Positions 1 through 8,263 of a DNA stretch of 64,000 nt are shown here, in pieces. The stretch spans positions 8,611,001-8,675,000 of the forward strand of contig NC_017249.1 of assembly GCF_000284375.1 (NCBI RefSeq). The letters run 5' to 3'. Each line of letters begins with the position of its first letter. Position 1 is the first letter of the stretch. The DNA comes from Bradyrhizobium japonicum USDA 6 (lineage in GTDB: Bacteria; Pseudomonadota; Alphaproteobacteria; Rhizobiales; Xanthobacteraceae). The translations under genes and the position numbers were made by a program. The notes beneath the pieces are model-generated. The model saw only the letters and a program-made list of their open reading frames with translations. It made no database searches and was not told where the DNA came from.

Positions 1-3000
1 GTCGGTTCAACTCGCAGCGTCAGGACGCCCGTGATTGCGGAGGCGACGAAGACAGTGACTCGCACCACTTCCGCGAACAGCACACCAATCAATGGTGTCA
101 GAGTCCGGGAAGACCCCAGTAGAACACGCCGACCAGGCCGGCAATAAGGCTTGTATAGAGGGCGGGGGGACAATGGAGAGCAGGTACTGCTTACTCGCTC
201 ACCGCTGTGAGTGCCCTGCCGGCGGCCAATCGGCTCCTTGGTTCGGGCGACGATCAGAAGGCGGCGAACGATTATCTGCTGACCTGCGCTTCCTCGGAGA
301 CGACAAGGATTGAAGCAACGCAATCCACCGGGAGCAACAAGCCGCCGCATCGGCCCATCAGACGCGTTTCCACGGTGAAGATCAGCGCTTGCGAGGCCGG
401 TTCGTGGAAAATTTTCGCGATTGGATGGGCTCCTGCAAAAAGATTGTCTTTTCAGACTCCACCGCATTTTGCGGCACCGGCCGAAGAAGGCCTCCCTTGT
501 GGTCTTCCATATCTCCCCAAGCGACGAAGGTAGTGGCTAAAACAGGCGGCGTCTCAGCAATTCCTCCGTGCGTATACTCAGATCAGGACAACCGCATCTA
601 GCGTCGTGCGCCACGATTTGTCGGCCGACCGCCGGATTTCACTGATCAATGAAGCCGTCTCGTCTGCGGCAACCGCTGGCATCAGACGGAGCGGATAACT
701 GCACCGCTAAATATGGACACGGGCACGGACTTTCGTCGCCGTCAGGCGCAAGTTTTTTTACTCCGCCTTGTTTGGCAAGAATTCTCTCGCCTACGACCGC
801 TATCGCAGGAATGCGCTAACGCCCGATGTGGAGCACCGCGACACCAGAAAACTCTCATTTTCATTGACCGCTGCAGCGGTCAACATGATTGGACCCACAA
901 TTACTCAGATCGAGACTTCCGTGAGCACTCCAGAGGCAAACGTCAAGTGTGGACCTTCTGTGATTTCTGTCGGCGCACGGCCAAGGCTGACGAAAGATGT
1001 GGTTGAAGGACGATCTGAACCTGAACACCACGCCGACGAAAATTGTGAAATCAGCGAGGGGTCTCTGCCGGCGCGATCGACGCTCCGAATAACAGAAGCA
1101 GGCACCGCAAGTGATCACAGCCCAGCTATCGCGCTGGGCGACAATTTACGTTAACGTTTGCCGGTCGGTCCATATGCGTACTCGAATCCGATCGCCTCGG
1201 AGGCAGAAGGCGATCATCCGACCGCTTGATCCTTCCCACCCTCAGGGTTGGGATAATCCTGACAATGAGGAAGTTTGGCTTGAGCTGGCGCGCGCCATCG
1301 GACGGCAGATTGCGCGAGACGAAAACGACGGTTTGGAGCAGCCAAAAGGAGGAAGGGCATGATGACGAGGCCAATAAAAAAGAGGGCCGTGTTATACGCC
1401 CGCTATTCGAGCGACATGCAAAAGGCGACCTCGATTGACGGTCAGCTATTGCTCTGCCGGAAGATCGCGGCACGCAACGACCTAGATGTCATCGGTGCAT
1501 TTGTTGATGCCGCGAAGTCTGGCCTAACCGAAAATGCGAGGGACGGCTATCAGCAATTGCTCAATGGCGTGCGAAACCATGATTTTGATGTTGTGATCGT
1601 TGAGCATTTCGATCGCCTGTCGCGCGATCCCGCAACCATCCAGCGTCTCAAGCAAGTTTTCGAGTTCAATGGCGTTGAGCTGATGGATCAGAAAGGCGTT
1701 TACGCGACTGCCACCGACATCAGCATCGCAAGTCTCTACAACACGATTTATAAGCCGCAGCTCGCCGACAAGGTTCGGCGTGGCCATGATAATGCTGTCG
1801 CTAGTGGAAGAATTCCTGGCTCATACGCTTACGGTTACCGGCCAAGGCCGGGCGCGCCCGGTGAGCGCGTGATCGATGAGAACGAAGCGAAGATCGTGGT
1901 CCGCATCTTCACCGAATATGTATCGGGGCGTTCAACCCGAGATATTGCGGCCGATCTCACGCGCCAAGGCTTGCCCTCGCCTGGCGCCACCCGTCACAAG
2001 AACAAGGCTGGTCGCACGACCTGGAATCATCAGTGCATAACTGGCGGTCGCCACGGTCGCGGCATTATCGGCAACGAGCTGTATATCGGCGAAATACATT
2101 GGAACGTTCGATCAACAATTCTGAACCCGGAAACGCAGAAGAAACAGAAACGCCGCAATCCGGACGACCGGCACATCATTGTCAAGAAGCCCGAGTTGCG
2201 GATTGTTCCGCAAGTGCTTTGGGACAGGGCGCAGAAGGTTCGCAGCGGCCGCGCCATCCATATGTTCGGACCGACGGGCAAGCCGCGGCGCCGTCCTGTG
2301 ATCCCGCGCAATAATGAGCACCCACTTGCTGGGGTCCTCCGGTGTGGTGTCTGCAACGGGAATATGCGAATCGCTCAATCCTCCAGGAATGGCGCTCCGC
2401 GCGCCGCATGCGCCAATGCGCATCAACGAGGCACGTGTGAGCACACTCGGAGCTTTGACATGGACGTGCTACTTGAGGATGTCTCAAGCAAAATGGAATT
2501 AAAATTGCTTTCGCCCAAAGCGATTGAAGAGGCGATGCGTGCTTGGAAGGAGGAGCGTAAGAACGATCGGAAAAAGAACAGCGAACACGCAAATTTAGAG
2601 CGTAGACTCCGTACGTTGACCACTGAGATCGAACGCTTGTCATATGCCATCGCAAACAGCCGTCGCAAGCCGGATGAGTTGCTCAAGCGGATCGATGAGT
2701 GCGATGTGGAACGGGAAACCGTTAAGGAGCGCTTGCGGCTGCTGGGTAGTGGCAGCGAAAACGTGATCCCGTTCGACCATCCAAAGTTCGGTGACCGATA
2801 TCATTCGGAGGCCAAGAGACTGGTCACCGCGCTGAGGATTAATCCGAAGGCCATCGAAACCCGCGTCGCCTTTCGCAACTTGATCGACAGCATCGTAGTG
2901 CATCCGGTTCGCAAGCGGATGCCCTACGAATATACTCCGTACCTGAACAGCGCTTCCCTTTCTAGCATGAATCTTTTCCCCGAAAATCGACGCAAGACGA

Positions 3001-3047
3001 GAGAGATCAGTGCGTTCGTCTACTATGATAACGTCAAGTCAGAGAAT
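1..3047. mobile_element. Right end of an integrated element (serine-recombinase type)
   Basis: This segment has visibly lower G+C and looser codon use than the DNA to its right, and it ends inside a host gene. Its only recognisable genes are a small ORF and a large serine recombinase at the right edge. The boundary lies near 3040-3050, where the recombinase frame passes into thioesterase coding sequence beginning Ser-Gly-Ile-Val-Tyr-His. The other end of the element and the 5' part of the interrupted gene lie outside the window. Bases 1-1173 hold no ORF I can support. On the minus strand around 10-160 two hydrophobic stretches in different frames may be remains of a decayed membrane-protein gene. 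Whether the element is an ICE, a genomic island or a prophage remnant cannot be told from this end alone. Confidence 0.65.
1174..1362 (+). CDS. Small hypothetical protein coupled to the recombinase
   Basis: A 62-residue protein, basic at the N terminus (RTRIRSPRRQK), with a Pro/Asp/Trp-rich centre (HPQGWDNPDNEEVW) and a short predicted helix (LELARAIGRQIAR). Its TGA stop overlaps the ATG of the recombinase in an ATGA arrangement, so the two are probably translationally coupled. A longer frame is open from 1111, but the internal ATG at 1174 starts the part that looks protein-like. I recall similar small ORFs directly upstream of serine recombinases in rhizobia, but their function is unknown to me. 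A recombination-directionality factor or other accessory role is possible from position and basic charge only. Confidence 0.6.
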   Translation: MRTRIRSPRRQKAIIRPLDPSHPQGWDNPDNEEVWLELARAIGRQIARDENDGLEQPKGGRA

Positions 3048-3416
3048 TCCGGCATCGTCTATCACGCCAATTATCTCCGCTACATGGAGCGCGGGCGCAC
3101 CAATCATCTGCGGCTGATGGGCGCCGAGCAGCAGGCGCTGTTCGACCAGGTCGAAACGGAGGGCGCGGGCTTTGCCTTCGTCGTGCGCTCGATGCATCTG
3201 GACTTCCTGAAGCCCGCGCGGATGGACGACGTGCTCGACGTCGTGACGTGGCCGGTTGCGGTGAAGGGTGCCTCCATCATGCTGGCGCAGGAGGTGCGGC
3301 GGGCCGAGGACGTGCTGGTGAAAGCCGAGGTGCGCGTCGCCTTCATCAGCGGCGGCCGCGCCCAGCCGATCCCGAAATCGATCCGCATCCTGATGAAGGC
3401 CGATCTGATTTCCTGA
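1359..3416 (+). CDS. Large serine recombinase fused in frame to a thioesterase C-terminus
   Basis: A 685-residue chimera. Residues 1-140 are a resolvase-type catalytic domain with the nucleophile Ser17 in YARYSSD and the arginine motif FDRLSRD. A recombinase DNA-binding domain follows (about 150-310), then a zinc ribbon (CGVCNG about 330, paired with two later cysteines) and a charged coiled coil (about 385-460), as in large serine integrases. From residue 564 the protein matches YbgC/4-hydroxybenzoyl-CoA thioesterases (SGIVYHANYLRYMERGRT), continuing to a normal thioesterase end. The first 20 or so hot-dog residues are missing, and the position of the catalytic Asp of the family appears to be Glu562. 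A strong Shine-Dalgarno AAGGAGG lies 6 bases before the ATG. The recombinase is probably functional. The thioesterase half is probably the truncated chromosomal gene at the attachment site. Confidence 0.88.
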   Translation: MMTRPIKKRAVLYARYSSDMQKATSIDGQLLLCRKIAARNDLDVIGAFVDAAKSGLTENARDGYQQLLNGVRNHDFDVVIVEHFDRLSRDPATIQRLKQVFEFNGVELMDQKGVYATATDISIASLYNTIYKPQLADKVRRGHDNAVASGRIPGSYAYGYRPRPGAPGERVIDENEAKIVVRIFTEYVSGRSTRDIAADLTRQGLPSPGATRHKNKAGRTTWNHQCITGGRHGRGIIGNELYIGEIHWNVRSTILNPETQKKQKRRNPDDRHIIVKKPELRIVPQVLWDRAQKVRSGRAIHMFGPTGKPRRRPVIPRNNEHPLAGVLRCGVCNGNMRIAQSSRNGAPRAACANAHQRGTCEHTRSFDMDVLLEDVSSKMELKLLSPKAIEEAMRAWKEERKNDRKKNSEHANLERRLRTLTTEIERLSYAIANSRRKPDELLKRIDECDVERETVKERLRLLGSGSENVIPFDHPKFGDRYHSEAKRLVTALRINPKAIETRVAFRNLIDSIVVHPVRKRMPYEYTPYLNSASLSSMNLFPENRRKTREISAFVYYDNVKSENSGIVYHANYLRYMERGRTNHLRLMGAEQQALFDQVETEGAGFAFVVRSMHLDFLKPARMDDVLDVVTWPVAVKGASIMLAQEVRRAEDVLVKAEVRVAFISGGRAQPIPKSIRILMKADLIS

Positions 3417-3436
3417 TCGCCCGATAAGTGATCGGC

Positions 3437-3456
3437 CGATAGGTGATCGCCTATCG
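3437..3456. repeat. Short hairpin after the chimeric gene
   Basis: CGATAGG and CCTATCG form a 7-bp stem around the loop TGATCG, inside a run of three similar TGATCG-containing repeats just after the stop codon. There is no T-run, so it is not a typical intrinsic terminator. Confidence 0.35.
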
Positions 3457-3509
3457 ACTCCGCCAGTTGCGGCGATAGATTGCGGCCCGGACCAACCGAT
3501 GAGGCCACC

Positions 3510-3977
3510 ATGTCGCGCCCGCCACTTCCACCCTTCACCCGTGAGACCGCCGCGCAAAAGGCGCGCATGGCCGAGGACGCGTGGAATTCGCGCGATCCGG
3601 TGAAAGTCTCGCTCGCCTATACCGAGGACAGCCGCTGGCGCAACCGCTCGGAGGTGTTCCAGGGCCGGGAGGCCATCGTTGCGTTCCTCACCCGCAAATG
3701 GGAGAAGGAGCACGACTACCGCCTGATCAAGGACCTCTGGGCCTTCGACGGCAACCACATCGCGGTGCGCTTCCAGTACGAATGGCACGATGCCAGCGGC
3801 CAGTGGTATCGCTCCTATGGCAACGAGCAGTGGGAATTCGACGAGCACGGGCTGATGCGGCGGCGCGAGGCGTCGATCAACGATATCGCGATTGCCGAGA
3901 AGGATCGCCGGTTTCACTGGCCGGCGCCGGGACCGCGGCCGGCGGATGTGCCGGGGTTGGGGACGGATCCGTTCTGA
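3510..3977 (+). CDS. DUF1348 / NTF2-like family protein
   Basis: A 155-residue protein of the DUF1348 family, which adopts the SnoaL/NTF2-like fold. Family hallmarks visible here are the N-terminal [20 protein letters not shown], the SRWRNR segment, FLTRKWEKE, the Trp-rich middle ([20 protein letters not shown]) and the terminal [12 protein letters not shown]. The biochemical role of the family is not established. The ATG at 3510 is preceded by GAGG at a suitable distance. An upstream in-frame codon at 3480 would add ten unrelated residues and is less likely. The gene stands alone between the chimeric recombinase/thioesterase gene and an insertion sequence. Confidence 0.88.
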   Translation: MSRPPLPPFTRETAAQKARMAEDAWNSRDPVKVSLAYTEDSRWRNRSEVFQGREAIVAFLTRKWEKEHDYRLIKDLWAFDGNHIAVRFQYEWHDASGQWYRSYGNEQWEFDEHGLMRRREASINDIAIAEKDRRFHWPAPGPRPADVPGLGTDPF

Positions 3978-4017
3978 TAGTTTTCACAAGCGGTGCTGCT
4001 TCTACCCTCTCCCCTTG

Positions 4018-5143
4018 CGGGGCTGTTGCGTAATTCGTCAATTGTGATTCCCTAGGGCAAAGCCTTGGAGGGTAGCGATGGCGGTCAAGCGGACGGGACA
4101 GCCGAGCTTTGTGGAAGCGCTGATGCCGAAGGGGGCCGGCGCCAATGCGGCGCTGGATCGGCTGGCTGGCCTGGTCAAGTGGTACCGGTTCGAGAAGCTG
4201 ATCGGCCATTTGCGGGATGAAGGGAGCCCCGGTCGACCAGGCTATCCGGTGTTGGTGCTGTTTCGTGCTGTGCTGTTGCAGTCGCTGTATGGTCTTTCGG
4301 AGCGCGAACTCGAGGAAGCGCTGGGCGACCGGTTGTCGTTCAAGCGCTTCGTCGGTTTGAGCCTTGAGGATGCGACGCCCGACCACACGGTCCTGAACCG
4401 CTTCCGGAACCAGCTCGTTGAACAGGGCCTGCTGGAGAAGCTGTTTGGCGAATTGGATCGTCAGCTTGAGAATGCTGGCGTGATCCTCAAGCGCGGCACG
4501 ATGCTGGATGCGACCTTGATCCAGGCAGTCTCGGCTCCGCCCAAGGAGGATCGCCCCTCAAACGACCCTGATGCCCGGTTTGCCAAACGGCAGGGCAAAA
4601 GCGGCTCGACCTTCGGTTACAAGGCCCATGTGGGTGTGGACGAAGGATCCGGCTTGATCCGCGCGGTGCTGACCACACCCGCTAACGTCAACGATACGAC
4701 ACCTGCGGACGCTTTGATCCGGGGCGATGAAGCTGCGGTGTGGGCCGATGCGGCTTACGACACCCATGCCCGACGGGCCCGGCTGAAGGCGGAGGGCAAG
4801 AAACCCCGCATCGCTCGTCGGCCCAACAGACATCATCCGGAACTGCCGCCCAGGCTCAAACGCTACAACCTCCTCATCGCGCGCCGCCGAGCCCAGGTCG
4901 AGACCACCTTCGCTACTCTCAAACGCCGCATGCGGCTGACCTGCATCCGCTACGTCGGTCTGATCAAGGCGACCGGGCAAGTCGTGCTCGCCGCGATCGC
5001 CTTCAACATGAGGCGGTGGGCCACAATCGCCGCGTGAGCCACCCTCCGAGGGCGACAACTACAGATCTTGGCAGGCAATTGCCGGGACCAAGGCCTTCGT
5101 TCCTGACGTCTTCAGCCTCAAGAGCTGATAACGCAACAGGCCC
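4018..5143 (+). mobile_element. IS5-family insertion sequence
   Basis: A complete-looking insertion sequence of about 1.13 kb. The imperfect terminal inverted repeats are GGGGCTGTTGCGTAAT at the left and, on the other strand, GGGCCTGTTGCGTTAT at the right. They enclose one transposase gene. The tetranucleotide CTTG flanks it on both sides (4014-4017 and 5144-5147) and is the likely target duplication. Removing the element and one CTTG copy restores ACCCTCTCCC-CTTGT-GGGAGAGGGT, a perfect 10-bp hairpin, so the insertion hit the loop of a dispersed palindromic repeat. The exact left end is uncertain by one or two bases. Confidence 0.9.
4078..5037 (+). CDS. IS5-family DDE transposase
   Basis: A 319-residue transposase. 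The N-terminal helix-rich DNA-binding part holds the GRPGYPVLVLFRAVLLQSLY segment. The RNase H-like catalytic core carries the three acidic residues in the contexts MLDATLI (D about 143), WADAAYD (D about 221) and RAQVETTFA (E about 274, with a following basic helix). Length and motif spacing are normal for the family and the frame is intact, so the copy may be active. It starts at an ATG preceded by GGAGGGT and fills almost the whole element. Confidence 0.92.
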   Translation: MAVKRTGQPSFVEALMPKGAGANAALDRLAGLVKWYRFEKLIGHLRDEGSPGRPGYPVLVLFRAVLLQSLYGLSERELEEALGDRLSFKRFVGLSLEDATPDHTVLNRFRNQLVEQGLLEKLFGELDRQLENAGVILKRGTMLDATLIQAVSAPPKEDRPSNDPDARFAKRQGKSGSTFGYKAHVGVDEGSGLIRAVLTTPANVNDTTPADALIRGDEAAVWADAAYDTHARRARLKAEGKKPRIARRPNRHHPELPPRLKRYNLLIARRRAQVETTFATLKRRMRLTCIRYVGLIKATGQVVLAAIAFNMRRWATIAA

Positions 5144-5148
5144 CTTGT

Positions 5149-5290
5149 GGGAGAGGGTGGCGCGAAGCGCCGGATGAGGGGGTGTCTCCGCAAATTCAAC
5201 AGCGAGAGACTAGTGCGCGGAGAGAGACCCCTCACCCGTCTCGCCGCTACGCGGCGAGCCACCCTCTCCCACAAGGGGCGAGGGTGCACC
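5149..5290. repeat. Dispersed palindromic repeat (CCCTCTCCC type)
   Basis: GGGAGAGGGT at 5149-5158 is matched in inverted order by ACCCTCTCCC at 5259-5268. An internal hairpin GCCGCTACGCGGC lies near 5241-5253. This is the right remainder of the repeat that the IS interrupted, plus an inverted second copy. It lies between the IS and the 3' end of the ymdB-like gene. Confidence 0.7.
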
Positions 5291-5309
5291 GTCCGCGCCG
5301 CGCGAGAAT

Positions 5310-6134
5310 TCAACTCAACCAGAACCTCGGCGTCGCCGGCTCCAGCCTTCCCCCCACTCGCACCGGCGCGATCCGCAGTGCAAGCCCGGTCGCGTCATCG
5401 GTCTCCACCGCGACGCCGCTGAGCGTTGCCACGCCTGCCGCCGGCTCGAAGCGCCCCGACGGAATCCCCGACGTGAACCTGCGCAGCGGTTCTTCCTTCT
5501 GCATGCCGATGATGGAATCGTAATCGCCGGTCATGCCGGCGTCGGTCATGTAGGCCGTGCCGCCCGACAGGATCTGGTGGTCGGCGGTGGGCACATGGGT
5601 GTGGGTGCCGACGACGAGGCTGGCGCGGCCGTCGCAGAAGAAGCCGATGCCCTGCTTCTCGCTGGTCGCCTCGCAATGGAAGTCGACGACGATGGCGTCG
5701 GCCGCAACGCCGAGCGGACAGGCGCCGAGCTCACGCTCGAGCGCGGCAAAGGGATCGTCGAACGGGGTCATGAAGACGCGGCCGAGCGCATTGACGACGA
5801 GCGCGTGCTTGCCGTTCTTGGTCTCCACCAGCGCGGCGCCGCGGCCGGGCGTGCCGCGCGGATAGTTCGCCGGCCGCACCAGGCGCTCGGCGCGCTCGAT
5901 GAACACCAGGGCTTCACGCTGGTCCCAGGAGTGATTGCCGAGCGTCACCGCGTCGGCCCCGGCGTCGAGAAATTCCTGATAGATCGCTTCCGTGATGCCG
6001 AAGCCGCCGGCGGAATTCTCACCGTTGACGACGACGAAATCGAGCGACCAGTCCTTGACCATGCCGGGCAGATATTCGGCGATGGCGTTGCGGCCACTAC
6101 GGCCGACGACATCACCCACGAAGAGAATGCGCAA
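5310..6134 (-). CDS. ymdB: YmdB-family metallophosphoesterase (TIGR00282)
   Basis: A 274-residue calcineurin-like phosphoesterase of the YmdB family, known in Bacillus as a 2',3'-cyclic-nucleotide phosphodiesterase. Metal-binding motifs are GDVVGRSGR at the N terminus, NGENSAGG (about 39), GNHSWD (about 67), the conserved DFHCEATSEK (about 150) and GTHTHVPTAD (about 176). The length is normal. It overlaps the end of fthC by 23 bases and is probably cotranscribed with it. The cellular substrate in this organism cannot be read from sequence. Confidence 0.92.
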   Translation of the reverse strand: MRILFVGDVVGRSGRNAIAEYLPGMVKDWSLDFVVVNGENSAGGFGITEAIYQEFLDAGADAVTLGNHSWDQREALVFIERAERLVRPANYPRGTPGRGAALVETKNGKHALVVNALGRVFMTPFDDPFAALERELGACPLGVAADAIVVDFHCEATSEKQGIGFFCDGRASLVVGTHTHVPTADHQILSGGTAYMTDAGMTGDYDSIIGMQKEEPLRRFTSGIPSGRFEPAAGVATLSGVAVETDDATGLALRIAPVRVGGRLEPATPRFWLS

Positions 6135-6708
6135 CTTCAGAACTCCGGAAATCGAACACGTCCGATTCCGTTAGCACATAATCCAGCGCGACGTCGTGCG
6201 ATAGTGCCGGAACCGCCTTGATCTCCTGGGCTGCAAAAGCGAGCCCGATGCCGACGATCTGCTTGGCCTTGCGCAGATGCGCGAAGGTGTGGTCGTAGTG
6301 CCCCGCGCCATAGCCGATGCGATGGCCGAGACGGTCGAAGGCCGCCAGCGGCGTCAGCATGATGTCCGGGATGACTTCGCTTGCTGCCGGCGACGGCTCG
6401 GGAATGCCGAGCGGGCCGAGCATCAGGCGGTCGTTCGGATGGAAGATGCGGAAGATCAGCGACTGGCCGCGGGCGGTGACGCAGGGCAGCGCGAGCCTGG
6501 CGCCTGCCTCGGCGAGTGCCTTCATCAGCGGCAGCGGATCGATCTCGCTGCGGATCGGGGAATAGCCGGAGACGATGCTGCCGGGCAAAAGCGGAAACGG
6601 CAGCCCGCGCTTGGCGAGCTTTGCGGCGGCGGCGGTGCGCTTCTTCTCGCTCAGCGCGTCGCGCGCCGCGAGGGCCTTGGCACGGAGTTCGGCTTTCGAG
6701 TTGGGCAT
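6112..6708 (-). CDS. fthC: 5-formyltetrahydrofolate cyclo-ligase
   Basis: A 198-residue enzyme converting 5-formyl-THF to 5,10-methenyl-THF with ATP, a folate salvage step. Recognised by the basic N-terminal segment (KAELRAKALAARDALS), the SGYSPIRSEIDPLPLM region and the signature LTPLAAFDRLGHRIGYGAGHYD (cited in parts: GHRIGYGAGHYD at about 128-139). The gene lies downstream of 6S RNA and zapA on the same strand, the order widely conserved in proteobacteria (zapA-ssrS-ygfA). It overlaps the following ymdB-like gene. Confidence 0.93.
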   Translation of the reverse strand: MPNSKAELRAKALAARDALSEKKRTAAAAKLAKRGLPFPLLPGSIVSGYSPIRSEIDPLPLMKALAEAGARLALPCVTARGQSLIFRIFHPNDRLMLGPLGIPEPSPAASEVIPDIMLTPLAAFDRLGHRIGYGAGHYDHTFAHLRKAKQIVGIGLAFAAQEIKAVPALSHDVALDYVLTESDVFDFRSSEVAHSLRG

Positions 6709-6726
6709 GCGCTTGGGTCCCCCACG

Positions 6727-6845
6727 TCATCACCCGCCTTGTGCGCCCTTGCGCACTGGAGCGGGTGATCCAGTATTCCAGAGGCGGTGGTGATTCACAC
6801 AAAGGGCGCGGCGTACTGGATGCCCCGGTCAAGCCGGGGCATGAC
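6727..6845. repeat. Dispersed palindromic repeat (GTACTGGATGCCCCGG type)
   Basis: Begins with TCATCACCCGC and its near-complement GCGGGTGATCCAGTATTCC. It ends with GCGTACTGGATGCCCCGG and CCGGGGCATGAC. The same layout recurs at 48602-48769 and 53171-53282. It is intergenic, between fthC and the 6S RNA gene. Confidence 0.65.
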
Positions 6846-6888
6846 ACTTGTTGAACTGGCCGCAGTCGTTTCGACAAGCATAAACCAA

Positions 6889-7045
6889 GCAACAAAAGTG
6901 CGAAGCCGCGGACGCCGTTGAAGCACTCGATCCCGGAGTTCCCTACGAAAGTAGGTGGGCACCATATGTCCGAGCCCACGGGCCCGGCCAGGGACAGTTC
7001 CCTAAAGGATCGATAAGGCCCCGGGGATATATGGCTCCTGACGCA
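6889..7045 (-). ncRNA. ssrS: 6S RNA
   Basis: The minus strand can fold into the long rod of 6S RNA. The 5' segment contains CCCCGGGGCCTTATCGATCC and pairs with the 3' segment containing GGGATCGAGTGCTTC. The central part holds GGGAACTGTCCC and GGTGCCCACCTAC around an open bubble. The position between zapA and fthC on the same strand is the conserved genomic context of 6S RNA. 6S RNA binds sigma-70 RNA polymerase and is expected to be processed from the zapA-side transcript. The ends are approximate to about ten bases on each side. Confidence 0.85.
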
Positions 7046-7137
7046 CGTCGCAGCCTCGCCTGCGCAATCTAACAACGATACTGGCGAATCGCCAGCCCGG
7101 GTGGTGGTTGTTCACTTGCTCGCCAAGTTCACCGGTG

Positions 7138-7253
7138 AACTCCCTCTCCCGCCTGCGGGAGAGGGTTGGGGAGAGGGGCTCTTTCCTCTGGGGGATTGTC
7201 CCAATGAGGAGACACCCTCTCCCCAACCCTCCCCCGCGAGCGGGGAGAGAGCG
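7138..7253. repeat. Dispersed palindromic repeat (CCCTCTCCC type)
   Basis: Contains the hairpin CTCTCCCGC-CT-GCGGGAGAG and, about 70 bases on, a second inverted set CACCCTCTCCCCAACCCTCC with CGGGGAGAG. It lies between 6S RNA and the 3' end of zapA and belongs to the family seen at 4004-5290. Confidence 0.65.
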
Positions 7254-7277
7254 CACCGACCGGGTGGCAATCGCCCG

Positions 7278-7661
7278 TCAGCCGATCGCGATGCCGTTGC
7301 CCACCGTCCGGTTCAGGACCTGGGTCGACTTCTCGATGCGCTCGGCGGCGGCGTTGAGCGCATTCACCACGGCGGTCTGGGTCATGCGGGCGCGCTCGAC
7401 GGCGGCATTGCGGAAATCCCTGAGCTCAGTCAGCTCCTGCTCCATGGTGCGGACGCGGTTGCCGACGTCGACCAGCTCGTCGCAGACGGTCAGCGCCGCC
7501 ATCACGGTGAGCCTGGCATCACCGATCTCGCCGAATTTTCCGCGCAGCGACTGAATCCGCGCCTCCAGGCTTTCGGCGAGCTTGAGCAGCCGCACCTCCT
7601 GGCCCTCCTCGCAAGCCATGCGGTATTGCCGGCCGTTGATGGTGACGTTGATGTGGCTCAT
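7278..7661 (-). CDS. zapA: Cell division protein ZapA
   Basis: A 127-residue Z-ring-associated protein that bundles FtsZ protofilaments. The N-terminal ZapA fold starts [20 protein letters not shown], followed by the conserved [13 protein letters not shown] segment and the ALTVCDEL motif. The C-terminal half is a coiled coil (about 65-115). Its ATG overlaps the stop of the upstream DUF4164 gene in a 4-base ATGA, indicating coupling. 6S RNA and fthC follow on the same strand. Confidence 0.93.
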   Translation of the reverse strand: MSHINVTINGRQYRMACEEGQEVRLLKLAESLEARIQSLRGKFGEIGDARLTVMAALTVCDELVDVGNRVRTMEQELTELRDFRNAAVERARMTQTAVVNALNAAAERIEKSTQVLNRTVGNGIAIG

Positions 7662-7978
7662 CCGTCCTCTCCGGTATCGAGCACCGAGCGTATCGTGACG
7701 ATGGCGGAATCCAGTCGATCGGAGATTTCGCGATTGGTGCGCTCGAGCTTGCGCGCCTTCACCAGCGCGCCGTCGAGCTCATCGGCAAGCCGCGAGCGAT
7801 CCGCGCCCAGTGCCTGGATTCGCGCCGCGAGCTCGTTCTCGTCGCGATCGGCATCGCGCCGCCGCTCCACCGCGCTTTCGAGCGCGTCGAGCGCCGCCAT
7901 GAGTCTGCGGGTCGCGATCTCGATCTCGACGGCGGAGGACTCCGTCATGGCAGAGCTGTTGGACACGCGATCGTTCAT
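7658..7978 (-). CDS. DUF4164 protein, ZapB-like coiled coil
   Basis: A protein of about 106 residues that is almost entirely alpha-helical coiled coil ([19 protein letters not shown] onward, with heptad-like Leu/Ala). It matches the alphaproteobacterial DUF4164 family found directly upstream of zapA. By position and structure it may be a division-associated partner of ZapA, but that is inference. The start is uncertain. Starts at 7978 (MNDRVSNS) or 7945 (MTESSAVE) are both possible, neither with a clear Shine-Dalgarno, and the frame is open further upstream to 8047. Confidence 0.8.
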   Translation of the reverse strand: MNDRVSNSSAMTESSAVEIEIATRRLMAALDALESAVERRRDADRDENELAARIQALGADRSRLADELDGALVKARKLERTNREISDRLDSAIVTIRSVLDTGEDG

Positions 7979-8151
7979 GCAGTCAGCGGCGGAACCTGTG
8001 GCCTTGCCCATGGGGCTTGCCGTCCGGCAAAAGACTCGGTTCGGCAAGCGGTTAGAAGCAGAAATTTACGTGGCAAGCTAGCGGAGCGCAACGTCGCCGC
8101 GAAACTATGCACTGCTAAGCAACTTTTACGGCCAAACCGACGTTTGATTGC

Positions 8152-8180
8152 CTTGGACTCCCGGAACCGAGGTGCTATCC
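8152..8180 (+). promoter_or_regulatory. Candidate sigma-70-type promoter for tkt
   Basis: CTTGGA and CTATCC are separated by 17 bases, close to the rhizobial consensus CTTGAC-N17-CTATAT. They lie about 85 bases before the tkt start, in the 285-base divergent region between the DUF4164 gene and tkt. No other element was recognised in that region. Confidence 0.35.
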
Positions 8181-8263
8181 CAGCCCAACCCTCCGTGGCC
8201 GCCAGGCTCCCCCCACGCGGCCCGCACCACCGCCAAGCGCCTCATTTCAGACGGATTTCAGAC

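Noticed and set aside
207..1154. Overlapping ORFs of 60-130 residues on both strands at the left end
   Set aside because: None has a recognisable domain, a good ribosome site or consistent codon use. They overlap each other in several frames.
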